The translations under genes and the position numbers were made by a program. Shown piece after piece: positions 1 through 13,400 of a DNA stretch of 53,018 nt. Numbering within the stretch: position 1 is the first letter of the stretch; each line of letters begins with the position of its first letter. The notes under the pieces are model-generated. The model saw only the letters and a list, made by a program, of their open reading frames with translations, was not told the DNA's origin and did no database searches. Origin of the DNA: an uncultured Bacilli bacterium (GTDB lineage Bacteria > Bacillota_I > Bacilli_A > RF39 > UBA660); the NCBI GenBank assembly GCA_947601485.1, contig CANQGF010000004.1:1-53018 (forward strand). Reading direction: 5' to 3'.

Positions 1-63
1 TTTTCAATTAATATGCCTATTAATTTAAATATTGCATATGCCGAATATCATTATCAGTCATAA
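1..63 (+). CDS. possible C-terminal tail of an upstream gene (…NIAYAEYHYQS*)
   Basis: Frame 1 is open from base 1 to TAA at 61-63; a terminator-like hairpin follows at 148-174. Too short to identify. Confidence 0.25.
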   Translation, partial: FSINMPINLNIAYAEYHYQS

Positions 64-147
64 TGTTTAACACAACCATATGAAAAAGAAAATTTTAAAA
101 CAACAAGTGAAGTATTAACTCTTGATATCTTATAGAATGATTGAAAG

Positions 148-174
148 TTCATAATATAATGTTATGAATTTTTT
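148..174 (+). terminator. Rho-independent terminator
   Basis: TTCATAA-TATAATG-TTATGAA followed by a T run. Confidence 0.6.
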
Positions 175-289
175 ATTAAAAGTCTTTACAAACAAATGTT
201 TAAATGATAAAATATTAACAGATTAAAAATAAGTGACTTAAAGATACATCTTTGATATAATTAATTTGTAGAGAGTATAGAGGTACATA

Positions 290-2376
290 ATGGAATATTT
301 AGACAGTTTAAATAAAGAACAAAAACTTGCTGTAATGCATAAAGAAGGGCCTTGTTTAGTAGTAGCGGGAGCAGGTAGTGGTAAAACTAAAGTACTTACT
401 ACAAGAATTGCATATTTAATTGATGAAGGTATTTATAGTGGTAATATATTAGCCATTACTTTTACTAATAAAGCCGCTAAAGAAATGAAAGAAAGATTAA
501 ATAAATTAGTTAGTAACAATTATGCTTTTGTAGGAACATTTCATTCCTTTGGTTTAAGAGTTATCAAAGATAATTATGAAGAGTTTGGTTTAACGAAAAA
601 TTTTTCGATTATGGACAGTGATGATGTTTTAAGTATTATCAAAAAAATAATGAAAGATTTAAGTTTAGATATTAAAGAAATATCACCAGCTTATATTAGA
701 AGTAAAATTAGTTTTATTAAAAATGAAATGTTAAGTGATGCCGAAGTTACTAGATATATGGTATCAGAAATGGAAAAGAAAGCAGCGGAAGTATATTTTA
801 AATATGACAATATTTTAAAGAAAAATAATGCGATTGATTTTGATGATTTATTAAAACTTCCAACAGAATTGTTTATGAATAATAAAGATATTTTGGAAAA
901 ATATCAAGAAAAATATCAATATATTTTAGTTGATGAATATCAAGATACGAATGAAGTTCAATATAAAATGATTAAATATTTAAGTAGTAAATATCATAAT
1001 ATATTTGTTGTTGGGGATCAAAACCAAGCTATTTATGGATTTAGACAAGCAAATTATAAAAATATTGTTAACTTTGAAAGAGATTATAAAGATGCTGAAG
1101 TTATTGTGTTAAATCAAAATTATCGCAGTACCACTAATATTTTAAATGCCGCTAATTCTGTAATTAAAAATAATATTGAAAGAAAAGAAGTTAATTTATA
1201 TAGTGAACTCGGTGAAGGAGTAAAAGTTAAATATTTAAGAACTAATGATGGTGTGGCTGAAATAAGTGCCATTATAAATGAAATAAAAGAATTATTAAAT
1301 AAAGGATATTCAAAAAAAGATATTGCTATTTTTTATCGGACTAATGCACAATCAAGAGCTTATGAAGAAGCAATGCTTAAAAATAATTTACCATATAAAG
1401 TAGTGGGTAGTTTTTATTTCTATAAAAGAAAAGAAATTAAAGATTTAATTAGTTATTTAAGATTAATTGATAATCATAATGATGATGTTTCTTTAAAAAG
1501 AGTTATTAATGAGCCAAAAAGAGGTATTGGAGCCAAAACAATAGATAATATAGAAAAGTTAGCTAATGATTTAAATAAGTCAATGTTTGATGTTATTAGT
1601 AAAGGCAAAGAATTAGAATTTAAGGATTTAATTTTAAAATTAACGGAAGAAGCTAATAACTTATCTTTAACAGAACTAATTGATGCTGTCATTTTAGAAA
1701 GTGGAATGCAAGAAGAATTTACTAAAGATGAATCTCTTGATGGTGAAATTAGAATGGATTACTTGAAAGAATTTAGAAGTATTACCGAAAACTATCAAAA
1801 TTTAACTGGTAGTGTTAATTTACAAGATTTTCTAGAAGAAATTAGTTTAATTGCGGATGTTACAGAGCATCAAGAAGATGATGATTCAATTACTTTGATG
1901 ACTTTCCATAGTGCTAAAGGACTCGAGTTTAAAGTAGTATTTATGGTTGGAATGGAAGAAGGATTAATGCCTCATCAAAATTCTTTGTTTGATGAAAAAG
2001 AATTAGAAGAAGAAAGAAGACTTTGTTATGTAGGTATTACTAGAGCTAAAGAAAGATTATATTTAACTAATGCTAAAAGAAGAATGTTATATGGTAAAGA
2101 TATGTTTAATCCTCCATCAAGATTTATTGATGAAATTAATAAAGAATATTTAGAATCTAATGTTATAGAAGATAAAAAAATTGACAAAACTATTTTATAT
2201 AGTGATAGTGATGAAGTAGTTAATTATGTTTGTGGTGATGTTGTTAATCATCTAACGTTTGGTCGTGGGGTAGTTATTGGGGTTGATGAAAGATTTGTCA
2301 GTGTGGCATTTAATAAACAATATGGTATCAGAAAATTTATGAAAAATTATAAAGGTTTAAGAAAGGAAGAAAAGAA

Positions 2377-2380
<4 letters not shown>
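290..2380 (+). CDS. pcrA: UvrD/PcrA-family ATP-dependent DNA helicase
   Basis: AGAGSGKTKVLTTRIAYL Walker A, DEYQDTN, GDQNQAIYGFRQA, TFHSAKGLEFKVVF, VGITRAKERLYL motifs; 696 aa. Confidence 0.95.
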
Positions 2381-5291
<2,911 letters not shown>

Positions 5292-5349
5292 CATGATAAA
5301 TCTTTTACAAATTAGAAAAACATGCTATGATAATACTAGGAGGATATAA

Positions 5350-5685
5350 ATGGAGAAAATAGATAATGCCGATATTGTTTTAACTAATTTGAATAAAACT
5401 AATGTTAATATGGGATATGTATGTGACGTTCTTTTAGAAATTATCAAAGAACAACCAGAAAATTCTCGATTAGTTGATGCTTTAAAAATTTTATCTCAAG
5501 AAAGAGTAAATTTGACAAGGTGCATTGCTTTTACGGCTGAAAATATACCTAGTAATAATTTAAAAGGAAATGTAGAAGCCGCAAATAAAATTAGTGCTGA
5601 AACAAGAGAAAAAGATAATTTAATTTGTTCTGAACTTGGAAAATTAACTATAGAACAATCTAATAGTCAAAATTTTTCTAGATAA
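5350..5685 (+). CDS. hypothetical protein, 111 aa
   Basis: AGGAGG Shine-Dalgarno just upstream of ATG; no recognised family. Confidence 0.6.
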   Translation: MEKIDNADIVLTNLNKTNVNMGYVCDVLLEIIKEQPENSRLVDALKILSQERVNLTRCIAFTAENIPSNNLKGNVEAANKISAETREKDNLICSELGKLTIEQSNSQNFSR

Positions 5686-6061
5686 TATAAAAATAATAGA
5701 AAAAAGTATAACTTTTAAAACTAAAACAAGATATTTTTAAATAGTTACACAAAATCTATTATTTTTTAAAAAATTTATTTACAAACTTATATTCGTATGA
5801 TATGATAGATTTATCAGAGAATGAAAACACAATTAATAGGGAGAAAATATGATAATAGCAAATATTATTATAGTACGGTTTATTGCTGTTGATGTAATAA
5901 AAATATTAACAGAAAGATGTTTATCGTTACAGATGGACATTAAGTTTAATCACAAATAAGAATGAAATTGTCACAAGTTGTGACGGTTTGAAATTAGAAT
6001 CATCTTCAACATAAAATATTTAATCTATGTTTTTCAAGATACAATCAAAGGGGGAATATGT

Positions 6062-7303
6062 ATGAATAATGAAACAATAATGAAAGAATACGAAGGAAAA
6101 TCTATAAGATGTGTTTATGAAAATAATAAATGTTACTACAGTATTATAGATGTTATTGGAATATTAAATGATAGTAAAGACAATAGAAAATATTGGAATA
6201 AATTAAAACAACGATTAAAGGAAAATTGTAACGAGTTGGTGACGAAATGTCACCAACTTAAGTTAAAAAGTAGTGATGGTAAATACTACTTAACTGATGT
6301 AATTGAAAACAATTATTTAATTGATTTAATTAATGTTATTCCTTCTCAAAACAAAAGCAAATTTATTAAATGGTTAGAAAAAGATAAAGAATTAGCTAAT
6401 ATAAAAAATAGTCAAATTACCTTTTATAATGGGCAAAAAATAACCAATTTAATATATGAAATAAGGGGAAGGGAAGTAATGCTTGATAGTGATTTAGCTA
6501 ATCTTTATGGATTTTTTCAAGGAACAAAAGCTTTAAATCAAGCAGTAAAAAGAAATATTGAAAGGTTTCCTTTAGACTTTTATTTTCAACTTACTGAAGA
6601 AGAATATTTGATTTTGCGGTCACAATCTGTGACCGCAAATAAGACTGCTTTAAAAAACAGAAGTAGGCCTTATGTATTTACTGAACAAGGAGTAGCAATG
6701 CTTGCCACTATCTTAAGAACTAAAGTGGCTAGTGAAGTTAGTATAAATATTATGCGAGCATTTGTAATAATGCGAAAATATATATCAAATGAATTAATCG
6801 AGCAAAGATATGTCAATAAACAAGTATTTAAAAATAGCGAAGATATTAAAGCGTTACAAGAATTATTTAAAAAGTTAGAAGAAAAAAGAAAAAATAATGA
6901 AATATATTTTAATGGTCAAATATATGATGCTTATTCAAAAATAGTAGATATATTTAAAAAAGCAAAAAAAGAGTTAATAATTATAGATGGTTATGCGGAT
7001 AAAGTAGTACTTGATATGATAAGAGAGATTAAAGTACCAGTAAAAATAATATGTCATAAAAATAAGTTATTAAAAGATATAGATATTAAAAAATATCAGA
7101 GTCAATATAATAATTTAAAAGTTATCTTTAATAATTCATATCATGATCGATATTTTATAATTGATAATAGTGAAGTCTTCCATTGTGGCACATCCCTAAA
7201 TCATATTGGTGAAAAAACATTTTCAATTAATTTACTTACAGATGAAGATATTAAAAAAATATTAATAAAAAAAGTAGACTACCATCTACTTCCTAAAGTT
7301 TAA
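6062..7303 (+). CDS. BRO-N + ORF6N + PLD-like C-terminal domain fusion protein
   Basis: N-term YYSIIDVIGILNDSKDNRKYWNKLKQRL…CHQLKLKSSDGKYYLTDVI (BRO-N-like); middle IRGREVMLDSDLANLYGFFQGTKALNQAVKRNIERFPLDFYFQLTEEE…RPYVFTEQGVAMLATIL (ORF6N); C-term ELIIIDGYADKVVLDMI…YHDRYFIIDNSEVFHCGTS (PLD-like tail seen in ORF6N proteins). Confidence 0.85.
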   Translation: MNNETIMKEYEGKSIRCVYENNKCYYSIIDVIGILNDSKDNRKYWNKLKQRLKENCNELVTKCHQLKLKSSDGKYYLTDVIENNYLIDLINVIPSQNKSKFIKWLEKDKELANIKNSQITFYNGQKITNLIYEIRGREVMLDSDLANLYGFFQGTKALNQAVKRNIERFPLDFYFQLTEEEYLILRSQSVTANKTALKNRSRPYVFTEQGVAMLATILRTKVASEVSINIMRAFVIMRKYISNELIEQRYVNKQVFKNSEDIKALQELFKKLEEKRKNNEIYFNGQIYDAYSKIVDIFKKAKKELIIIDGYADKVVLDMIREIKVPVKIICHKNKLLKDIDIKKYQSQYNNLKVIFNNSYHDRYFIIDNSEVFHCGTSLNHIGEKTFSINLLTDEDIKKILIKKVDYHLLPKV

Positions 7304-7305
7304 AA

Positions 7306-7464
7306 CTATTTTAATTTTTTAGCTTCTCTTGCACTAATGATTACTTTTTTACCATTAATGGTTTTCTTTTGTAAATTTGGTTTTTGTTTAGTCTTGGTTT
7401 TATTTTCTGCATGACTAACTAAATTTCCTGTTAAAGGCTTTTTATTTGTAACTTTCTTTGCCAT
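7306..7464 (-). CDS. rpmB: 50S ribosomal protein bL28
   Basis: MAKKVTNKKPLTGNLVSHAENKTKTKQKPNLQKKTINGKKVIISAREAKKLK matches the bL28 pattern (G-N-x-S-H-x-x-N-K-T-K…PNLQ). Internal ATG at 7464 is preceded by AAAGGAGG; the track's 64-aa start is too early. Confidence 0.88.
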   Translation of the reverse strand: MAKKVTNKKPLTGNLVSHAENKTKTKQKPNLQKKTINGKKVIISAREAKKLK

Positions 7465-7575
7465 ATTGGGCCTCCTTTTTCTCTTTAAAAACTTTACCAT
7501 ATATTAAATAATATGTCAAATATTTTTATTCAAGTTTCTTCTTTGTGTTATAATAATTTGATAGAAAGGAATATT

Positions 7576-10440
7576 ATGTATACGCCACTTAAAGTAACAA
7601 CTGATTATAGTATTTTGCAAAGCTTAATTAAAATTAAAGATTTAATTCTTTTTTGCAAGCAAAAAAATATTAAAAGTTGCGCTATATGTGATGTTAATTT
7701 GTTTGGGGTTATAGAATTTTATAAAACTTGTCAAGAAAATGATATTAAACCAATTATTGGCTTAACTGTTTTTCTCAATAATTATAAAATTTATTTATAT
7801 GCTAAAAATAATATTGGTTATAAAAATTTATTAAAGATAAATACAATTATTACAGAAAGAAATATTAGTATATTAGAACTTAAAAATTTAAGTAGTGATC
7901 TTCTTGTTATTGTGCCTTATAAAAGTCTTCCTTTATATGATGATTTAACTTTTTTTGAATCAATTTATATTGGTTATGAAAATAAAGAAGAATTAAAAAA
8001 TGCCTTACTTAAAAGTGAAAATGTTGTTTATGTAAATGATATTAAAGCATTTACTTTAGAAGATACTAATTATTTAAAATATTTAGACGTGGTGGGGGAA
8101 AGAAAAAGTCAAAATTATTTACATAATTATTTTGATTATGAAAATTTATCTGAATATGATTTAGAAAAAATTGAAGAAGTAACAACTCTTTTAAATGTAG
8201 AAATGGATTATGGTAAGAGATATATTCCAAAATATACAGAAAATTCTTGGGAATTTTTAAAAAATTTATGTCTTAAAGGATTAAAAAAAAGATTGAATAA
8301 TGAAGTGCCTAAAGAATATTTAAAGCGTTTAAAGTATGAATTATCAGTTATTAATAAAATGGGTTTTGTTGATTATTTTTTAATTGTTTATGATTATGTT
8401 TTATATGCTAAAAAAAATCATATTTTAGTTGGACCCGGAAGAGGAAGTGCGGCAGGTTCTTTAGTTAGTTATGTTATTGGTATAACCGATATTGATCCAC
8501 TTAAATATAATTTATTATTTGAAAGATTTTTAAACTACGAAAGAGTATCGATGCCTGATATTGACATTGACTTTGACAGTACAAAAAGAGATTTAGTTAT
8601 TAATTATGTCAAAGAAAAGTATGGCTATTTAAATGTTTCAGGAGGAATAACTTTTGCTACTTATAAACCAAGATTAGTTTTAAGAGATATGGGAAAAATA
8701 TTAAAAATTGATGAAAATCTGTTAAATAAGTTTTTAAAAGCTATTATTAGAGATGATAATTTAAAAAGTAATTTACAAAATAATAATGTTAAAGCTTTTT
8801 TAAAAAGTTATCCTGAATTACAAAATTTATATAAAATATCTTTAAAATTAGAAGGATTAAAGAGAAATATTAGTACACATGCTGCAGGTATTGTTATTGG
8901 TGATCGTCCTTTAGATGAAATTATTCCCATGTATAAAAATAATGATGTTTACTTAACTGGGGTGACAATGGAATATTTAGAAGATTTAGGACTTTTAAAG
9001 ATGGACTTTTTGGCTCTTAAAAATTTAACTATAATAAGTAACATTACCGATAAAATTAATAACTTTGATATAACAAAAATTCCTCTTGATGATAAAAAGG
9101 TTTATGATTTATTTTCTTGTGCTGATACAGAGGGCATCTTTCAATTTGAAACTAATACTTTTAAAAATATGTTGGTAAAATTTAAACCTCAAAATTTTAG
9201 TGAATTAGTCGCGTCCATTGCTTTAGTAAGACCAGGACCTAGTAGGGAATTAGAAACTTATATTAAAAGGAAAAATGGCCAAGAAAAAATATCTTATTTT
9301 CACCCTTATTTAAAAGATATTTTAGAAGAAACGTATGGGGTAATTGTTTATCAAGAGCAAGTAATTTTAATTTTAGTTAAAATGGCTAATTTTTCTTATG
9401 CAGAAGCTGATAACATTAGAAGAGCGATGGCTAAGAAGAAAAAGAATATTATTGAAAGTAAAAAAGAAGAATTTATTAAAAGAAGTATGGATAATGGCTA
9501 TGATGAAAAATTAGCTAATGATATTTATGAACATATTTTAAGATTTGCTCTTTATGGTTTTAATAAAGCTCATTCTGTTTCTTATGCTATTATTTCTTAT
9601 CAAATGGCTTATTTAAAAGTACATTATAAAAATTTATTTATTTTTGAAGAACTTACAAGTTCAATCGGAAGTATAGAAAAAGTAAAAGAGTGTTTATCTG
9701 AATTAAAACAAAATAAGGTAGTGATTAATTATGTTAATATTAATAAATCTGAAGAAGATTTTGTAATTATTAATGATAATGTTTATTTACCATTTAAATT
9801 AATTAGAAATATTAAAAATGATTTTTTTAAAAATATTATAAAAGAAAGAAATGAGCATGGTATTTTTAAAGATATTTTTGATTTTTTTCAAAGAAGTTGT
9901 CAATTTATAAATAAAAAAGAATATTTAATGTTGATTGATGCTGGCTCTTTAAATGAATTTGGTTATAATATTAAAACTTTAATTGTCAATTTAGATGAGT
10001 TTATTAATTATGGCCATTTATCTCTTGATTTAGGTGAAGATGCTTTAAGACCCGATATTTTAGAAACGGAAGAATATGATAATAATATTTTAAAAGAAAA
10101 AGAATTAAATAGTTATGGCTTTTTTATTAGTAATCATCCATCTAGTAAAGTTACAGATTCTAAAGTAATGAAGTTAGAAAAAATTAAAGAAAATACTTTT
10201 AAAAATGTTTATCTTTATGTTATGATAGAAAATGTTAAGAGAATAAAAACGAAGAAGAATGAAGATATGGCTTTTTTGTTGGCAAGTGACGAAACAGGCA
10301 AAGGAGATTTTGTTATCTTTCCTAAAAATTATTATATGTTACAAAATGTTAAAGTTAATGATATGGTAAAAATCTGGGGAATGGTTAGCAAAAGATTTGA
10401 TAAATTAAGTATAACAGTAAACAAATTAGAAGTGGAGTAA
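7576..10440 (+). CDS. dnaE: DNA polymerase III subunit alpha, DnaE type
   Basis: PHP-like N terminus, GPGRGSAAGSLVSYVIGITDIDPL, PDIDIDF, STHAAGIVIGD, RPGP, GFNKAHSVSYAIISYQMAYLK. ATG at 7576 with GAAAGGA is preferred over the track start 7513. Confidence 0.93.
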   Translation: MYTPLKVTTDYSILQSLIKIKDLILFCKQKNIKSCAICDVNLFGVIEFYKTCQENDIKPIIGLTVFLNNYKIYLYAKNNIGYKNLLKINTIITERNISILELKNLSSDLLVIVPYKSLPLYDDLTFFESIYIGYENKEELKNALLKSENVVYVNDIKAFTLEDTNYLKYLDVVGERKSQNYLHNYFDYENLSEYDLEKIEEVTTLLNVEMDYGKRYIPKYTENSWEFLKNLCLKGLKKRLNNEVPKEYLKRLKYELSVINKMGFVDYFLIVYDYVLYAKKNHILVGPGRGSAAGSLVSYVIGITDIDPLKYNLLFERFLNYERVSMPDIDIDFDSTKRDLVINYVKEKYGYLNVSGGITFATYKPRLVLRDMGKILKIDENLLNKFLKAIIRDDNLKSNLQNNNVKAFLKSYPELQNLYKISLKLEGLKRNISTHAAGIVIGDRPLDEIIPMYKNNDVYLTGVTMEYLEDLGLLKMDFLALKNLTIISNITDKINNFDITKIPLDDKKVYDLFSCADTEGIFQFETNTFKNMLVKFKPQNFSELVASIALVRPGPSRELETYIKRKNGQEKISYFHPYLKDILEETYGVIVYQEQVILILVKMANFSYAEADNIRRAMAKKKKNIIESKKEEFIKRSMDNGYDEKLANDIYEHILRFALYGFNKAHSVSYAIISYQMAYLKVHYKNLFIFEELTSSIGSIEKVKECLSELKQNKVVINYVNINKSEEDFVIINDNVYLPFKLIRNIKNDFFKNIIKERNEHGIFKDIFDFFQRSCQFINKKEYLMLIDAGSLNEFGYNIKTLIVNLDEFINYGHLSLDLGEDALRPDILETEEYDNNILKEKELNSYGFFISNHPSSKVTDSKVMKLEKIKENTFKNVYLYVMIENVKRIKTKKNEDMAFLLASDETGKGDFVIFPKNYYMLQNVKVNDMVKIWGMVSKRFDKLSITVNKLEVE

Positions 10441-10444
10441 CAAA

Positions 10445-13400
10445 ATGGAAGAAGTAAAAAGATTTTTAAGTAGTATAAATGTAGAATATAATGATGACTA
10501 TCAAGATGTAACTATTGATAAAGTGGTTTTTAATAAAGAGACTAAACTATATACTGTCTATTTAAAAAGTTTACATGTATTAAATTATAATGTCGTTACT
10601 AATTTATTTAATCAAGCTAAAAAAGGAATAAAAGGAAAAGATAAATGTTATATTATAATAAATTATGCCAATATTTTAGATAATGATGTTATTAATTATT
10701 TTCAAGAAATTTTAAATGCAATTATTTTTGAACATCCATCATTAATGAGTTTAGAAAATTCCTTTAAAGAATACCATGATGGTACTATATATTTAGAAGT
10801 CGCAAGTGTTAGCGAAGAAGCATCTTTTAAGAAAATTATTAGTAAAATTGAACAAGAATTTATAAATTTTGGCTTAGGTAAATATAATTTAGATATTAAA
10901 ATAAGTGCGGAAAAAAGTGCTGAATTAAAAAAAGAAATGGTTGAAGTAGCTGAAGTAAAAGAAGTAAAAAAAGAAGAAAGTCCAGTTATTTTTGGTTTTC
11001 ATAAAGATGGTGAAGTAACCCCAATTAAAAATATTTTAGGAGAACAAAAAGGTATTATTATTGAAGGTTATGTATTTGGTATTGATAATAGTGAGAGAAA
11101 AGGGCAAAAAGCAACAGCTTATATTGTCAATTTAAAAGTTAGTGATAAAACGGATAGTTATCCGGTTAAGTTTGTTAGATTTAAACAAGAAGAATATGAT
11201 CAAATAGTTAAAGGAGTAAAACTTAATAAATGGTATCGTATTGTCGGTAATGTGGAGATGGATAATTATTCTAAACAAATGTTAATTAATGGTTTATCTA
11301 TTGAAAGTATTAAAAGTAAAGATATTCCAATACTTGATAATGAAGAAGAAAAAAGAGTTGAACTTCATACTCATACGATGATGAGTGCCATGGATGGAGT
11401 AATTGACGCTAAAGCTTTAGTTAAATTTGCCCATGGTTTAGGTCATAAAGCGGTTGCAGTAACCGATCATGATTGTTTGCAAAGTTATCCTGATTTATAT
11501 CATGCTGTTTGTGATATAAATAAAGGTGTAGAAAAAGAAGAAGATAAATTTAAAGTTATTTATGGCGCTGAAATGAGTATTGTTAATAACGAAAATGATT
11601 TAATCTATAATTTAAAAGATTATGATTTATTAGAAGATGAATTTGTTGTTTTTGATACTGAAACTACTGGTTTTACTCCTTATAAAGATCAAATGATTGA
11701 AATTGGCGCAGTTAAAATTAAAAATGGCGTTGTATCTGAACATTTTGATGAATTAATTAATCCTGGTCGAAAATTACCAGAAAAGATAGTAGAACTTACT
11801 AACATTACTGATGAAATGTTAAAAGATAAAGATACAGAAGAAAACGCAACCAAGAGATTTTTAGAATTTATTGGTGATAGACCCCTTGTAGCTCATAATG
11901 CTAAATTTGATATTGGTTTTATAAGTGCTGCCATGAGCAAATATAACTTAGGTGAATTTAAAAATACAGTTGTGGATACAATGAGTATGGCTAGAACTTT
12001 ATATCCCGAGTGGAAAAATCATAAGTTATCAACATTAGTTAAACAATTAGATGTACCATGGGATGAATCTGCTCACCATCGTGGCGATTACGATAGTGAA
12101 GGAACAGCAGTTGGTTTTTATAAAATGTGTAAAGTTTTAAGTAATAGAAATATTGAAACAACGACAAAATTATTTAATTCCATTGATAAAGATGCTTTAT
12201 TAAAGTTTTCAAGGCCGTTTCATATGTCCATTTTAGTTCAAAATAAAGTTGGTTTAAAAAATTTATTTAAATTAGTTAGTTTTGCCAATACTAAATATTT
12301 ATATAAAGGAGATCAACCCAAATTACCAAGAGAAGAATTAGTAAGTCATCGAGAAGGTCTTTTATTTGGTAGTGGTTGTGTTAATGGGGAAATATTTGAA
12401 CAAGCCTTTACTAAAGAAGATGAAGAATTAGCTAAAATGATGCAATTTTATGATTATATTGAAGTTCAACCTCCAGAAGTTTATTCATTTCTTTGTGATT
12501 TAGATTCTAGCCCTATAAAAAATATGAGTGATATTTACACTCATTTACAAAGAATTGTTAGAGTGGCTGAAGAAGCAGGAGTTCTTGTTTGTGCAACTAG
12601 CGATGCTCATCATTTAACAAGAGAAGATAAAATTTATCGTGATATTATTGTTAATCAAAAATTCAATGGTAAGTTACACCCTTTAAATAGAAGAGGAATT
12701 ACACCACCGGATATGCATTTTTATACAACAAAAGAAATGCTTGATGCTTTTGCCTTTTTAGGAAGTGAGAAAGCTAAAGAAATAGTTATTACTAATACGA
12801 ACATTATTGCATCTCGTTGTGAAATAGTTGAGGTTATTATAGAAACAGGTGGTGTTCCTTTTTCACCAAGAATTGAAAATTCTAAAGAAATAGTTAAAGA
12901 TATGGTCTATACAAAAGCTAAAGATTGGTATGGTGACCCATTACCTCCCAATATCAGTGATCGAATTGAACAAGAATTAAAAGGTATTATTGGGGGAGGA
13001 TTTGATGTAATTTATTTAATTGCTCAAAAATTAGTTAAAAAGAGTAATGATGATGGCTTTTTAGTTGGATCCCGTGGGTCAGTTGGCTCTTCCTTTGTTG
13101 CTACAATGATGGGTATAACAGAAGTAAATCCGCTTCCAAGTCATTATCGTTGTCCAAAATGTAAACATTCCATTTTTAAAGATGATAATGGTGAAGATTT
13201 AGCTATTAAATATGGTATTGGTTTTGATTTACCAGATAAAGATTGTCCTAAATGTGGAACTAAAATGATTAAAGATGGTGAAGATATGCCATTTGCTACT
13301 TTCCTTGGTTTTAATGCTGATAAAGTGCCAGATATTGATCTTAACTTTTCCGATTTAAATCAAGCAGCAGCGCATGAATATACTAAAGTTTTGTTTGGTG

